A stretch of DNA of 64,000 nt from Diatrype stigma (lineage: Eukaryota; Ascomycota; Sordariomycetes; Xylariales; Diatrypaceae), in contig JAKJXP020000093.1 of NCBI GenBank assembly GCA_022225965.2, positions 124,001-188,000 on the forward strand. Reading direction: 5' to 3'. Positions 43,047-56,069 of this stretch are shown one piece after another; position 1 is the stretch's first letter, and the number at the start of each line of letters is the position of its first letter. Position numbers and translations under genes: made by a program. The notes beneath the pieces are model-generated. The model saw only the letters and a program-made list of their open reading frames with translations. It was not told the origin of the DNA and ran no database searches.

Positions 43047-44881
43047 CTACCGTGCACCTAGATCCCACCTATAGACCCTGTCCTGGATCTCCGCCCAGGA
43101 CATCTGCTTAGCCGAAATACCGGGCGCCGCCGCCTCCTGGAGAACGACGGTGGGGGCGCCACTCCCCTTGCCCGGGTTCTTGATCAGCCCGCCGACGACC
43201 TGCGACGCGACGCGACGGAGGTCCGCCACCGTCAGGTTCTCGATCTTGCGGCACATCTCCTGGACGGGCACCTTCCGGCCGTGGACCTGAACCTGCCGGC
43301 CCAGGTCTTCCAGCTCGACCATACGGCTCTCGAGGTTCATGAGCAGGCTCGACCGGAGCTGCTTCTTGGCGCGTTCCACCTCGGTGCGGTTAAGCGCCGA
43401 GAAGCCGGTCTCGAGCGTCAGGGCCCGGAGCTCGTTGCACATGACGTCGAGCATCATCTGGGTGCGCCCGGGAATGCACTGGGCGGAGATGCCGAACAGC
43501 CCGGAGTCCGTGTAGGAATGGTTGAACGCCCTGCAGGACTCGACCCAAGCGTGCTGGTTCAGCACGTTCGTGTACAGCCGCGAGTACATGCCCTTTCCAG
43601 GGCCACCGGCTGAGAAGGAACCGCCGCCACCCAAGAGGGTGTTCAAGGTTGCAAGCGCATATATATCATCCGAGGAGACTGGTAATCCCTCGAAGGCGAG
43701 ATGGATGTGTGTGAGTGCGGGCTGGTTAGGGTTCAGCGAAGGGGGCTGGGTAGGTAGGGAGATGAACCCGCCGGTATAGTGCGCAGGGCGGTTGATTTCC
43801 TCCACGGTTGGGAGGATGTGGTTGGGTGTGGAAGTAGAGAGGTTTTTTAGAAAGGGTATCTTGTTCAATATGCTTGGGGACTGTGATGAGGATGTAGAGG
43901 TGGATGAGGCAGATGATTCGCTACTATCTGACGATAGTGAGTCGAGGGACGATTCCGAGCCCGTTCGCGACAGTCCCGGCCGTTCGCTTGCTTTCATGTC
44001 GCCGAAGAACTGGGTTGTCAAGCGAACCGCCTCAGCATGCGAGACCCCGGCAAATGCAACCACCATCTTCTCGGGACGGTAGAAAGTGTCCCGGTAGGCC
44101 CGGATGACCGACCCATTGATATCGGATATCCGTTCCATCGGACATAAAAGCGGGTTGCCGAGGGTATTGTCCTTGAACGCCGCCGTATGCACAAGCTCTG
44201 GCAGGATGAGCTCGGCATTCTTCCATATTTCGGTGATTTCATATGTAGCCGTAACAAGCTCCTGCTGGACTTCCTCGTCTGTGATTCGGGGGTTTCGTAT
44301 CGTGTCGGCGAGGACATCGAGGGCTGTGGGAATGGCAGAATTGAAGGTGGCAGCCTGGTACATGACGGACTCCCGGGAGGAGACGCACTGTATGTTGCCG
44401 CCCAGCGACTCTACGGCTTCGGTGACCTGTTCGGGATCTCGCTTCTCGGTCGACTTGAAGGCGAGGCGGTCGATTATGTGGCTGACTCCACTCAGGTAGC
44501 TGTTCTCAAACCTGGATCCGGCTTGGACATAGACACCAACAGCGGAGAATGACCCGGGCAAGGCCTCGGATGCCACACGAACACCATTCGGCAAAGTCGT
44601 GACCTGATCAAGCTCTGTTGGTTCCTGCCAATGGTGTTAGCCATGCGGGGTAAGGTAAGACATCCAGCAAAATAGGGGTGCTCGGGGTGCTCGGGGTGCT
44701 CGGGGTGCTCTACCTTTGCGTCTGGCACGTTGACGGTGGCTAGTGTTCGACAGGCTTGAAGTGGCCTCGATATGCTCCTACTAGCCCACGACCGCGCTGG
44801 CAAGGCGGCGCCTCTTGCCAGGTATCTTGGTGAGCATGCCCGAAACATACTGGAAGCATGTGTTGATAGACAGGCGGGCAT
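43047..44881 (-). CDS. MAS2: mitochondrial processing peptidase alpha subunit
   Basis: Two exons on the minus strand (44881-44714, 44624-43047) give 581 residues; a second ATG at 44848 would give 570 and also leaves a presequence. The alpha subunit, with the catalytic beta subunit, removes presequences from proteins imported into the mitochondrial matrix. The N-terminus (MFRACSPRYLARGAALPARSW) is an Arg/Ala-rich targeting sequence. The inactive relic of the zinc site is at His105 (SHIIDRLAF, where the beta subunit has HxxEH). The substrate-binding glycine-rich loop is near 385-398 (LLGGGGSFSAGGPGKGMYSR), the alpha-subunit hallmark. Between the two halves is a Ser-rich, low-complexity insert (near residues 265-310). 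The intron (44713-44625) holds four tandem GAGCACCCC units, described separately. Confidence 0.93.
44680..44713 (-). repeat. GAGCACCCC x4 tandem repeat inside the alpha-MPP intron
   Basis: Four tandem 9-base units directly after the donor site. If the 89-base intron were retained the repeat would read as Glu-His-Pro repeats, then shift the frame. Confidence 0.9.
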
Positions 44882-45800
44882 GCTACGGCAGCAGGGAATA
44901 GAGATAATCGCGAGATAGTCGGGATTTACCTACCTGCAAGAACCTTACCTCTACGTATGTAGGCAGTCTGGCAGTCTGGCAGTCTGGCAGTCTGGCAGTA
45001 TGCGATATGGTCCTACTACGTAGTATGGAAAAACGTTTATCGACTATCGACGATACCTGCCGAGCTACCTAATCGCTAGGTATGTAGTCGCCCTTATCGG
45101 GCGCCGGGATGACCAATGGACGATGGCCAATGGACAATGGCCAATGAGCTCCGAGCGCCGAGCGCCGAAGCTGGCAGCCTGCAGGCGTGTAATCAGGGAA
45201 GTAGGTACTACATACAGTACTTAATAGGTAGTTTATAGAACACCTGGGCTGCCGGGCTACTGGGCTGCCGAGTAAGGTATTGTACGATAGGTCGTACAGG
45301 ATGGCGCCAGTCAGATAGGGAATACCAGGGAATACCAGGTAGTATTCCCTACATATAGGTATCTGACTGGCCCAAGTCGGGACGTACTACCTCCCTGGTA
45401 CGCAGGAGACATACGTAAGCTTATAAGCTTTAGACTTTCTGACTACCTGCTAATGGAGGAATGCTGTGACTCGTTTTGCAACTTCACCTCACTTTTCCAG
45501 TTCATCACCTTTCTCACTCATCTACGAGTAGGCAAATTATAAAGGTATTAATTCCCATATCTCGCATCTGTTTATACATGTGTCGTTATATATCTAGGTT
45601 GTGTCTCCGGTCGTGGCCATAATACCGCCCTCTGTTATTCATGGATCTCATGAATGTCCTTGCCTACTAAGTAGCTTCTTGTCCTATCATCCAGCCCGAT
45701 GCACCCTGCATCGGTGAACCCGATATCTATGATACCTGTACGCCTAAACCTCTAAACCTCTAGCTGGGCATATGCGGTTTACACGCATCTATACAACACC
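44882..45800. other. intergenic region with short tandem repeats
   Basis: Upstream of the leftward peptidase gene. It contains five copies of TGGCAGTC (about 44962-45000), a GGACAATGGCCAAT repeat (45110-45150) and a duplicated GGGAATACCA (about 45328-45348). No gene. Confidence 0.55.
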
Positions 45801-47494
45801 TCAGAAGCCCTTACATCGGCTATCGAAAGGCGACTTCCGATTGTCCGGTTTGCACACCATCTCGTTGGCATAGGCCCGGTACCTATCCAAGAGATCTGTT
45901 TCTTTCATGCCCTCAAACTGCGGGTAGAAGCTGAAATGCGACACCACAGCGCGCGTGTCGATCGCGACCGGTCGCTTGAGCCGCTTCGGCACGGTCACTG
46001 TAAGACTCTGCTCATCATCCCCCGGCATCGGCAGGGCTGCCTTGACATCGTGGCCCCATATAGCGACGAAGTTGAGGTTGTATCGAACGTACTGAGTATC
46101 GTAGAGCTGCTCTGCTCCAGGAGTGCTCTGGATGTCGGTGTTGTTGCCTGACGCAGGCGCACTAGAGGCCCCATCTATGTTTTTGCCACCAGGATACGGG
46201 ATCGGGTTGCCGAAGAAGTATCGAGCGATCTCATTCCGCTCGAGGTTTATCAACAACGAGTAGTGCTGTTGTGCTGCTATCGCCCACGACCGCCACCCAT
46301 TCCCGAAAGGTGAGGCCGGGCCATCCTGTTGCTGGAGGTTCGTTCCCATTGGTGTCCTCAGCAGGTCGTAGCTGTCATTGGAGATCGAAAGCCACGTGTG
46401 GCCGCGATAAGGAGTCCGCGGAAACATCACATCCTCGGCCGTTGGCTCGCTTGCATTGGAAGAGTTGGAAGGAGGGGGATATATTGGTTTCTCGGATTGT
46501 CGCCACGTCTCAGCAGCTGGAAACGAAGGCTCCGTACTAATCTCTGGGGCGAGCGGATGGATAGCACCGAAGAAGTAGTGTAGTGTGCCGGTAAGTGGGC
46601 TGTTTACTAAATTGGCCGAGATTAAGAATGGGTGAGGTTCCGCGATCCGTGTATGAACAAGCTGTGGAATCGCATCAGGGTGGATATACGCCTGAGAAAC
46701 TGTCAGCTAATGCTAGTACACGAGCGGGTTGTTCGGATTTGACAACATACGATATCGTCATCGATCTTGATATATATCGTGTTATTACCCGTGGACTTAT
46801 CCCACATGCAGCTGTAGTCCCCTCCTTCACAAGACCCAACATCAACAATGTGGTAATCCTCTCTCTGCGATACGAGTTGGTCAAGGTAAGCGAGGTCTTT
46901 TTTTTGCTTTGTATGCTTAATGAACCGGACTTCGTCGAGGTAACCGCCGTTGATGACCAGGTTCTGGAGAAGATAGCAGTCTAGGACGTCAACATTCCTT
47001 CTACGGCCGTAGAAGATTAGACCGACGACTTTGATGGCCTCAGGCTTCTTCCACCCACCCTCCGGAGCGATGCTCTTCAGCGGTTGTGTCGTATCCCCTT
47101 CTCGCGGAGTCGGTATGTACGTCCGGTTGTCTGGATCGACTGGCCAAGTGGTGCAGTATTCGGGTTCAATCTGGGCTGGGTCTGGGTTATCACCCTGGAC
47201 CATATCTACAGCGGCCCGAATCGGTTGAAGGTGCGCCAGTTCGAGAATGACCACGGTGATTCCGAAGAGAGCGACGGCGGAAATCAGAAAAATTCTGCGG
47301 TCGAGCCTCCGCATGATTTGGTGACCGTAGTGCGAGAGGCGCTCCCGAAGATCCATATCCATGTGCGGTCTGGTGGTCGTGATAGCTTCGGTCTTGGCTT
47401 CGTTGGAGAAGAGCCGGGTCAATTGTTCCCATCTTGAGTCCATCCTGCCACCAAAAGGGTGCGATCCCAGGTCCTGCGGTCCCCTCGTGGGCAT
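45801..47494 (-). CDS. type II membrane glycosyltransferase-like protein with DxD motif
   Basis: Two exons on the minus strand (47494-46751, 46691-45801) give 544 residues; Met18 (47443) is an alternative start. A short basic cytoplasmic tail precedes one membrane span (about 67-86, RRIFLISAVALFGITVVIL), the layout of Golgi type II enzymes. The lumenal part begins a fold near 155 (AIKVVGLIFYGRRRNVDVLDCYL) and contains KIDDDIAYI at 243-251, which looks like the metal- and sugar-nucleotide-binding DxD motif. The intron falls directly after DDDI and its removal gives AYIHPDAIPQLVHTRI. The downstream segment (HTWLSISNDSYDLL, RYNLNFVAIWGHDV) is unfamiliar beyond this fungal family. Sugar donor and acceptor are unknown. 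A cell-wall or protein glycan role in the Golgi is inferred. Confidence 0.75.
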
Positions 47495-50400
47495 TCTGAA
47501 GTGTTTGTACTAGGGGCGCATGATATATCACTGGATAGCCCCTGGGATGGGAGGTGTGAATTTACATGTCGGCGGTGTCCTTGCGCACTTCCTTATGTAA
47601 GACGTCCTTTGGGGCTGATTTTATGTCGCTGCCTGGGCTGCGGCGCATCGGTCCATCTCTGGTATGAACACAGGCGATCTTGCACTTCGCCTTTACTAGT
47701 TACCTACCTATCGCCTATGTACATAATAGGCGGTAACCTAACTAGACTCAGAACTAACGAATGCCTGTGAGACCCATTGCCTGTTCCTCAGTGGTGGAAA
47801 CAAGTCTTGGCAAGCTTCATAAGACTCCAACTCCAAGGGCCTGGGCAGGGAACATTCGCAATGTGTAGCTTGCAATACGAAGCACGGCAGCATCATTATC
47901 CATTCACTTGGTTATGACGGCCGCTAGTACGACAGGGGCGGGTAATTTGACAGCCCTTGCTTACAGCCCTCCACCCTCACAGCCGTGCACTTGGCTTACT
48001 ACTGTACGTACGTATAGTTACCGTATAGTGCTGTAATCTAGCGAGTCTAAGGGGCTATGGAGGGGCTATGGAGTGTGTCGATTAGGCACGTAGTCTGGGT
48101 AGTCTGGTAGTCTAGTAGGTAGTACCAAGTAGGTCAGCCACAAATGACGCTAGTTCTACTGATTCATTCAGCTCGCCTGTCAACCTGTTTCATCAAACGG
48201 TCTCACTGTTTGCTAAGATTTAGGCATCTACTTCGTAAGCGCCGTGTACATAGTGAATAGGATGAACGGCAGGATGCAAAACCCGGGTTCTAGTCATCTG
48301 GAGTTGGCAGTTTGCCATGCTACATGAATTGGTCTAGCTGTCTAGTGGTAGTCGGTAGCCGGTAGTTCAAAGAAATAGATGTGGAGGTCTGCATCTTTAG
48401 GCAACATTAAGCCAGGGACCTCGCGAGTATCTACTAACAGTCTACATAGTATTTAAGAATGGGAGTACATACCTAGGCTGTACAATACCTACACCCGCAT
48501 AAGACACCATCATTGGTCCGGTCTAGACCGAATGTTTGCTCCAACTGGTAGTAATCATGTAAATACATATATACGGTAGCTACATGTTTACTACATCTAC
48601 ATGTGCACATAGCTCCTTGTAGGCACCTACTGATGCTATGATTAGCAACTATATTCTTGTAATTAATACTTACCTGTATCCGGGATATCTATCAGCTGAA
48701 CCCCTATACCCCGACTTGCCCCTCAGTTGAAATTCAGGCGATATTCGTGGAAGATGCTCGTGGAAGAGGAACGATGAGTTCCGAGTTTGGCTGGTAGGCT
48801 CCAACAGAACATCTGCATTCATGAGGTAGCTGGTTCAACTTCGAGATAGTTTGATGATATGATCTTTCGGAGCCCACACACGATACACTACTTATGTACG
48901 AGTGCCTTACGGATGTTACATATTCTACCCAGATATGTAGTACCTACTCTGCTAGGTACTGTATGCTTCGACCTGACATGTGGGGGGTCTTGGTGGGTAT
49001 TATGTATTGCCAGTAAATGTACGTAGGTAAACCCACTGGGGATTTTTACTTATTTAGGTAATTCTGCTTCGCGCGACCGATTAGCCTATCGTTCTTTGCT
49101 TATTTCGCGATAACGCGGACGTTAACCGTGGAAGTATGAGATGGGCAGGTATTAGTGGTATCTTGGCCATATAGGATTTTGGATCGCCGTTTATGCGATT
49201 CCTTATTTGGTTGACCTACTTGATGTACTAGGTACTGGACAATATAAAAAGCAAAGTTCCATTGCCATGCTATATATCTGAGTAAGGTCAGGTCAAGTCA
49301 AGTCTCTGAGTGCCCAGGTGGGTAGGTAAACATGTCAGCGGCGCTCAAACTGGCGGCAATGCGCCTGTCAGGGCACATGGCAACTTCCTTGCTATGATTC
49401 CGACCAGCCAGCCTATCAGACGGTACGGAACCTTGAGACAGATGTACGATTCTGTACCTACTCACAGGTTCTGTAGCATGCCGCTCATCAAGCTGGTCAT
49501 TGCTTCTGACGCTTGATGTAGGTGCAAATAGATCCTCAATTGTTATTATCTGCGTACCTACTCGGAAGTGTCAACGTCAACGCTACATAGTAGCTCGATG
49601 CTTTTATATTACAGTTTAACTCCATGTGTACTACCGTCTTAGGTAGAGCGGTCCTACTACCTTAACCTTGAACGGGCGCGAAATCTGGCGCTTGTTAACT
49701 CAATTCTTCCCGGCATCGTGTTGGTATGACTGGGGATATCCATTGCTTGCTTTTTTGATCGACTTGCACCAATTCATCCCGTCACTTCATGAGACGGGAG
49801 ATCAACTCGTTTGGTAGTGCAGTTGACCTTGACCAGACGACCTGCACGTTGCGTTCTTTTGGAATAATACCTAACCTTGAACTTGCCACTTGGTATGTTT
49901 AGCACGTTACTCTTACTCAGGACTTCAAATCCGTTCTCTTCTTCAGTAGTCGACTACATACTACATACATACATACAAAAAAGACCTGCCGGCGCCGAGG
50001 GGTCAGGTAGATACATACATATGTAGGTATGTATGTATGTACCTACTGTACTTACATACAACCTACCTACTATTGTCTCTCTGTACAGGCCTCCGGAAGT
50101 CTAGGTCTGCGGTCTACCCAACTACACGCCTACCTGCGAATAATAGTTCCTCTCTCGAGTCCTTCCTACATAATAGATTCTTCTTTTGCACAATCCAACC
50201 CACTAGGTAGACAGCATACAACCAATGCCCGCCCGTGTCCTCACCAACAATCAATAATAAGCGGGCTATTAGTGCGACTGCTGCTCTACATATCTCCTTT
50301 GATTCGTCAAGTACGTGAATAATAAATATCCCTTCCTCTTATCGGGCACTGGTAGATAGTTGTAACGGTACGACCACTTACCGTAACAGTCAGTACCAAA

Positions 50401-50590
50401 CCACAATCCACCACAATCCACAATCCACAATCCACATAGCACAATTCCATATCATATACCGTTCTACCGTTTCAAAGCCCATGCTCGTTTAACGTATCTG
50501 ACTGAGTCCTCTAGAAAATCCTACGAATTACATGCGAGATCATCCATTCACTTGCCCAAGCCTCCATTGTATCACCCGTTGATTCGATCA
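47495..50590. other. long gene-poor intergenic region
   Basis: About 3.1 kb with no credible frame. Frequent TACCTA/TAGGTA motifs; an inverted pair of TACATACATA and TATGTATGTA stretches at 49960-50045; and an ACAATCC tandem repeat at 50398-50436. The last 110 bases are the leader of the FHA-RING gene and hold two upstream start codons. Confidence 0.55.
50481..50582 (+). promoter_or_regulatory. two upstream ORFs in the FHA-RING gene leader
   Basis: A four-codon unit (50481-50492, Met-Leu-Val-stop) and a 17-codon unit (50532-50582) precede the main start at 50591; the second ends eight bases before it. Both would be met first by scanning ribosomes if the transcript starts upstream of 50481, and could lower or condition translation. 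The transcript start is not known. Confidence 0.45.
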
Positions 50591-52553
50591 ATGTTCACCT
50601 CACCCGCACCACCTCCTCCCGGCACACACTCGCCTCTCACAACGTCAACGTCAACGCCAACGACAGCGACAACGACGACAACGACAACGACAACGACAAC
50701 ATCATCCAGTCGGGGCAGCAGACTGCGGGATCTTATCAACATCCGCAATTATACCCATAGCCATCTTTTATCGCGTGACCATAACCAAGGCCACGAAGAC
50801 GGCACCATCAACACCGCCGCCAGCCCCTCAGCCTCCTCTTCGCCGCATGTATCATCGCCCCGATCTCACAATACCACCCGCCCCCGAAGCCATACTGCCA
50901 CCGCGACCACTCGACGAGACAACCCGCCTTGGGATCCCCCTCCTAGTCCTGTAGGGCTAGTATCAGGTGGTCACACCGTACCCAGCGACCGAAGTGTTGC
51001 GGATCCAGTTCCCCATCAAGAACCGACCTCTAACCCCGAAAACCCCACCGAGCTACTCTCAAGATCAAGAACCGTCCCTGACCTGGAGCATAACGCTGCA
51101 TTCGGCGCACGGGAAACTGCCACTGTGATGACGCGCACACGATCAGCAACCACGGGCGACTCATACCCCGACATGTTGCCTAGTATTCGGTTTTCTGCTT
51201 TCTACGATCCACGGTCAAATCGGCCCTCTCTCTCCTTTACCCCCATGTCACGTACGTTGCCGACTGGAAAGGAGGTCATTCGAGTTGGGCGGTACTCGGA
51301 GAGAGAAAACCATCCGCCTGTTCCTACAAATGCTCCGTCCGCTGCCCCGGTTGGATTTAAGAGCAAAGTGGTCAGCAGGCGGCATTGTGAGTTCTGGTAC
51401 GAGCAGAACAAGTGGTATATCAGGGATGTCAAGAGCTCTTCCGGAACATTCCTGAATCACATTCGATTAAGCGCCCCAGGTACCGAGTCGAAACCGTTTC
51501 CCATTAATGATGGCGATATTGTACAGCTAGGTATAGATTTCAAGGGCGGGGAGGAGATGATATATCGCTGTGTGAAGATGCGAATTGAGCTCAACCGAGG
51601 CTGGCAGGCCAAGCCCAACTCTTTCAAGTATGTTACCCCAACCTCACCGCGAGCCGTTACTCGACACAGGCCAAGTTTTGACCTTGGAGCATTGCTTCGG
51701 CAAGCTGTGGAATAATTTATCTGTGACTGCAGGCTGACCTGGGTCTAACTCTACTTCTAGTATGGCCACTCATAAACGTCTGCGGAATATGACTTCAGCA
51801 GCCTCTGCAGCATCTGCAGCATCCCATGCACAAGACTGCTCTATATGTCTGAACGCAATTGCAGTATGTGTTGCATCATCCATAAGTCTCCCATATGTTA
51901 CTAACTGCATATAGCCTTGCCAATCGCTATTTGTTGCGCCCTGCTCTCACACCTGGCACTACAAATGTATTCGAGAAATGTTGATAGGACCTTCTGCTCC
52001 TATATTCATTTGTCCAAATTGCCGAGCAGCCGCCGACTTGGATGCTGAGGTAGACGAGCCTTCAGACGAATGGCAGCAGCTGGACTCTGGGATAGACGAG
52101 GTGCAAGAAGAGAAGCCGCAGAATTTAATGTCTCAGTTGGCAGACAGAGATACACCCATGTCTGGTGCCCACAACAACAGTGACAGAAACACTCCCGAGT
52201 CATCACCTGGCGGAGGCGACGTTGGTGATGTGACAGTGCACATTGATCACTCCAGTCTCGAGCGGGAGCCTTCTTCAAGGCCCATGTCATCAGACCCCGT
52301 CCCCATTCCAAATTCGACGAACCGCACAGCGATCCTTGGCCAGTCGATAGGGCTATTGTCTGCTCCACGTGGAAACCGCACACCCTCTCCCGAAGGCAAC
52401 CCAACCGTCAATATCACGGAAGGACCACTCACTCCACGGAACGATGCAGGCCCATGGGTTTTTGACGGAAATCCTGCTCGTGTCAGCCAAGAAAACTCGA
52501 GAAGACCTGGCATGAGTAGCCTAGATGCAGCTGCGCAGGCAGGGATAGAGTGA
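50591..52553 (+). CDS. dma1: Dma1-type FHA-RING E3 ubiquitin ligase
   Basis: Three exons (50591-51627, 51761-51863, 51915-52553) give 592 residues. Dma1/Chf-type ligases read phosphothreonine on partners through an FHA domain and ubiquitinate them through a RING finger. They act in the spindle checkpoint, septins and cytokinesis. The N-terminus is Thr/Ser/Pro-rich, with a run of threonines. The FHA domain spans about 228-335 (VIRVGRYSER, KVVSRRHCEFWYE, KSSSGTFLN with the conserved Ser-x-x-His and Gly). The RING begins at about residue 372 (CSICLNAIA, PCSHTWHYKCI, CPNCR), in C3H2C3-like order, and is split by intron 2. The C-terminal tail of about 170 residues is disordered, with SP/TP sites. 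The start is the first ATG of the frame. Confidence 0.92.
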
Positions 52554-54239
52554 GGACTGAGTCCAAGCGAACGTACGCATACTATCAAACAATCTCTTTA
52601 GCCGGCCTTTCGCATGTATTACCCGTACTGGCGAAGTACATAGCAGGAACGGTATGCATCGATGTTGCCATACAGCGACATCGGCTTTCTCCTATTGCTC
52701 GAATGGAAGAATCGTGAACGGTTAGCGATTTTCGAAACTCAGTTGGGGCTGTTGATACATCCCAGGTCTTCTACTCAATGGTTTCGGGCAGCATGTAGAT
52801 GCCTGGAAACCAAACGTCTAAAGTGTGGGATATAACATGCGAAGAAACCTGTCCACAGTCCCTTTTAGATGGCCGCGAGAGGAGTATATACATTAGTATG
52901 CTACCTACTAATTAGCACGGCATTAGGAGTCGATGAGAGGAGAAGCGGCGTTAATTTTTGGCTCTGTTCAGTTACCTAGTCCAGTATACGTCGTCAACGA
53001 TACCTCCGAATCCCACGGATGGCGGCGGGACATGGCTACGACAAGCCAGTGGATGAACGAATATATGGATTCAGAAGCTGAATTTGGGATGGCATGACGA
53101 ATTACGGCCCTTTATAACTTGAAGGCAATCAATGGCGAAATAATTCATAGACACCCCCTTTTGATCCATTGTAAGCATCGAGTAGTGCGAATGTTATATA
53201 GGCTTTGGTTCTACTTGATTATACCAGAAAGCATCAACTCCAAGCAGCTAGATACTTACGTGACTGTTAGCTTGCTACCGTATGTGCTACATTGCCTATC
53301 TAAATAACATACCTACCTAGGTACCTATGTTCTCCTATCTTACATACGCACGTGTAGTTACTATAGGAGTGCCTATGCTCATACAGACCAATGGCTGTAG
53401 GCGGATTATGGATATGCTGTACACCTGCATACTTACCCACCCACCTATATATAGTAACATGGGTAGTGTCGGCATGTTGATGATGTATTCGTATGTTGGT
53501 ATGTATGTACATACGTTAGCTACCTGTAGTGCCCCTCCACTTTACAGAAGCTACCTTGTAGGTACTTAGACTTAAGGTTTAGGTAATTAGCGGCGCGCTC
53601 GCATGCACCTACCAATTTACGTGCGTACCTCTAGTTAGCAGAGTTAGTTACCTGTAACTGAAGTGCAGCGACTTCGGACTATGCGGGAGGAATTCTGAGG
53701 AACCTTGAATTATTTCTAACCTGGGAACCAACCAAGCTTACCCTAACAACGTACAATACATTGTCGTCAAGTATCATTATAAACATCAATAGGCTTTCGC
53801 CAAACGAATAGCCAGTAATAGTTTGGGATCTCTCTATGCTATGATATAAGCGGCATGCATACGATCTTGTAATTGGATTTCTTCTGCTGCTGTCGCCGCT
53901 GTTGCGCCGCTGTCGCTGCTCTCTTGGGCTCTCCTTGCGAACGCCCCAATCTCTACCGTCACCCCGTTAGTCGGCCGGCATCATCGGCGACGTTCTTCGC
54001 CAGCCGAGAGCTTCCCCCGTCCCCAGCCTCGGTTCCGTCGCCCCATCAAAACAGATCCGAGACCGTACATATATAGTCTGAAGCTTCGCATGCTTCGGGA
54101 AGCTGGCACCAGTACACATCCCTCGGTAGCTAAGCCAGCTTCGGGATCGGCCGAAGTACACAGCAGCAGCAGGGTGTATAAGCTAGATAGAGGCTAGAAT
54201 AGAAGGGAATCCAGGCTCGGCAGCTCGGGAGCAGCGACA
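52554..54239. other. gene-poor intergenic region
   Basis: No supported gene. The left part is probably the 3' end of the FHA-RING transcript. TACCTA-type motifs occur around 53310-53580. The last 370 bases lead into the carrier gene. Confidence 0.5.
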
Positions 54240-55586
54240 ATGTCAACTACGACTGGGTAAGCACGGGCGATCCGCGGGGCCAATGGGCATTCCGGGAGCT
54301 TTCGCACTTGGCTCACAAGACAATCAGGGCCTTCATAGCGGGCGGTATAGCCGCCTGCGGTGCCGTCACGGCCACACATCCCTTCGAGACGGTCAAGATT
54401 AGGTACGCACACGCAATGCTTTCTCCCGCAGATGCGCTTGCTTGCGTGGATGGGGATGGAGCGCACATGATAGTCCAGCCTCGTTACTACGTGCCTACCT
54501 AGCAGAGAAGAAGGTTGAGGAAAGGCCCGGCTAATTCCATGTTTTCTTCTCTCCTTGTTTTTCGGAACGTGTAGGATGCAGCTCCAAGGCGAGCTCCAGT
54601 CGAAGGGCCTTCAGCCGCACCACTACCGGGGCCCCTTCCACGGCGTGAGCGTCATCGTGCGCAACGAGGGCGTGCGGGGCCTCTACCGCGGCCTAGGGTG
54701 CGCATACGTGTACCAGATCCTGCTGAACGGGTGCCGGCTGGGGTTCTACGAGCCGATGCGGCAGGGGCTGAACGCGCTGCTACTGCGCGGCAATGGCGCT
54801 ACTGGTACCGCGCAGGCGCAGAACCTCGCCATTAATATGTTCTGCGGCGCATCGTCGGGCGTCCTCGGCGCCGCCGCCGGCAGCCCCTTCTTCCTCGTCA
54901 AGACCCGGCTGCAGAGCTACTCCCCCTCCCGGCCCGTCGGCACCCAGCACCGCTACCGCAACGCCATCGACGGCACCTCCCAGATCTACCGCACCGAGGG
55001 CGTCGCCGGCCTCTACCGCGGCGTCGGCGCCGCCATGATCCGCACCGGCTTCGGCAGCTCCGTCCAGCTGCCCACCTACTTCTTCGCCAAGCGCCGCCTC
55101 GTCCGCCACCTCGGCATGGAGGAGGGCGCCCTGCTCCACCTGGCCAGTAGTACCGTCTCGGGGTTCGTCGTCTGCTGCGTCATGCACCCTCCCGGTCAGT
55201 TTTTCTCTCCTTTTCTTCTCTCACTCTCTCTGTCTTCTATTTTTTCTCTGGTTTTTGAACTTAGATCATTGCTTGGTCTCTCATCTTCATTACTCTCCTC
55301 AAAATGGGATGCCTTTGGCTAACACCCGAGGACAATGCCCAACACAGACACCATCATGTCCAGGATGTACAATCAGCATGGCAACCTCTACAAGGGCGTC
55401 TTCGACTGCTTGGGCAAGACGATCAAGACGGAGGGCTTCCTCGCCATATACAAGGGCTTCCTACCTCACCTCGCCCGCATACTGCCCCACACCATCCTGA
55501 CCCTCAGCCTGGCGGAACAGACGAACAAGCTTATCCGCAAGATCGAGGAGAGGGTCCTGCCATCCTCGGCGCTGAATAAGGCCTAG
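54240..55586 (+). CDS. oac1: mitochondrial carrier, oxaloacetate/sulfate carrier (Oac1) type
   Basis: Four exons (54240-54256, 54328-54402, 54575-55194, 55348-55586) give 316 residues. Oac1 moves oxaloacetate, sulfate and related anions across the inner mitochondrial membrane. The three carrier repeats are visible, each with its signature: HPFETVKIR, SPFFLVKTR and HPPDTIMSRM. The second lacks the acidic residue and the third lacks the usual basic one, both as remembered for Oac1-type carriers. QLQGEL, IVRNEGVRGLYRGL and NGCRLGFYEPMR match the family. The 17-base first exon was chosen because it supplies the only in-phase ATG and gives MSTTTGAFIAGGIAACGAV; no other in-frame ATG exists before the first repeat. 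Intron 3 uses a weak GTCAGT donor but joins HPPDTIM in phase. Confidence 0.85.
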
Positions 55587-56069
55587 GTTAGCTGGGCTCA
55601 GCGGCCGAAATCCAGGGGTGAGGGTGGGAAGGTTGCTTATATATAGATCGCATTCCGACTTACGGGTAGACAGACACAAAGTAGGTCAAGTATGTTGATC
55701 CACGGTGCCATAGTATACAGGTCTTGCGTATCAGTGAATGCATATATTTGCCCCCTATTTATAGAGAAGACAAAAATCGGCAGGCTCGATATTATTACAC
55801 GAATGGGTTGTGAAGACCTACTACGGTTCACAGAATTAAAATAAGAAAACGGTGTATATAGGTTGCTGTCAAACAATATAAGACTTAGGAAGGTTCCGGT
55901 CCGCGAGTTTCAGATGAACAGGACTGACTTATTTCTTCTTTCTTTTATTTTCTTCTTCCCCTTCTCTATTGTTCTATGGTATGACTCGGCGGGCATCATG
56001 ATTTGGTCTGTAATTCTACAACGGCTCACTGACTTTAACTACCTGCCACTGCCATGCCAGCCCTACCTA
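55587..56069. other. intergenic region between convergent genes
   Basis: 3' untranslated regions of the carrier and of the leftward ncs2 gene. No other feature seen. Confidence 0.5.
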
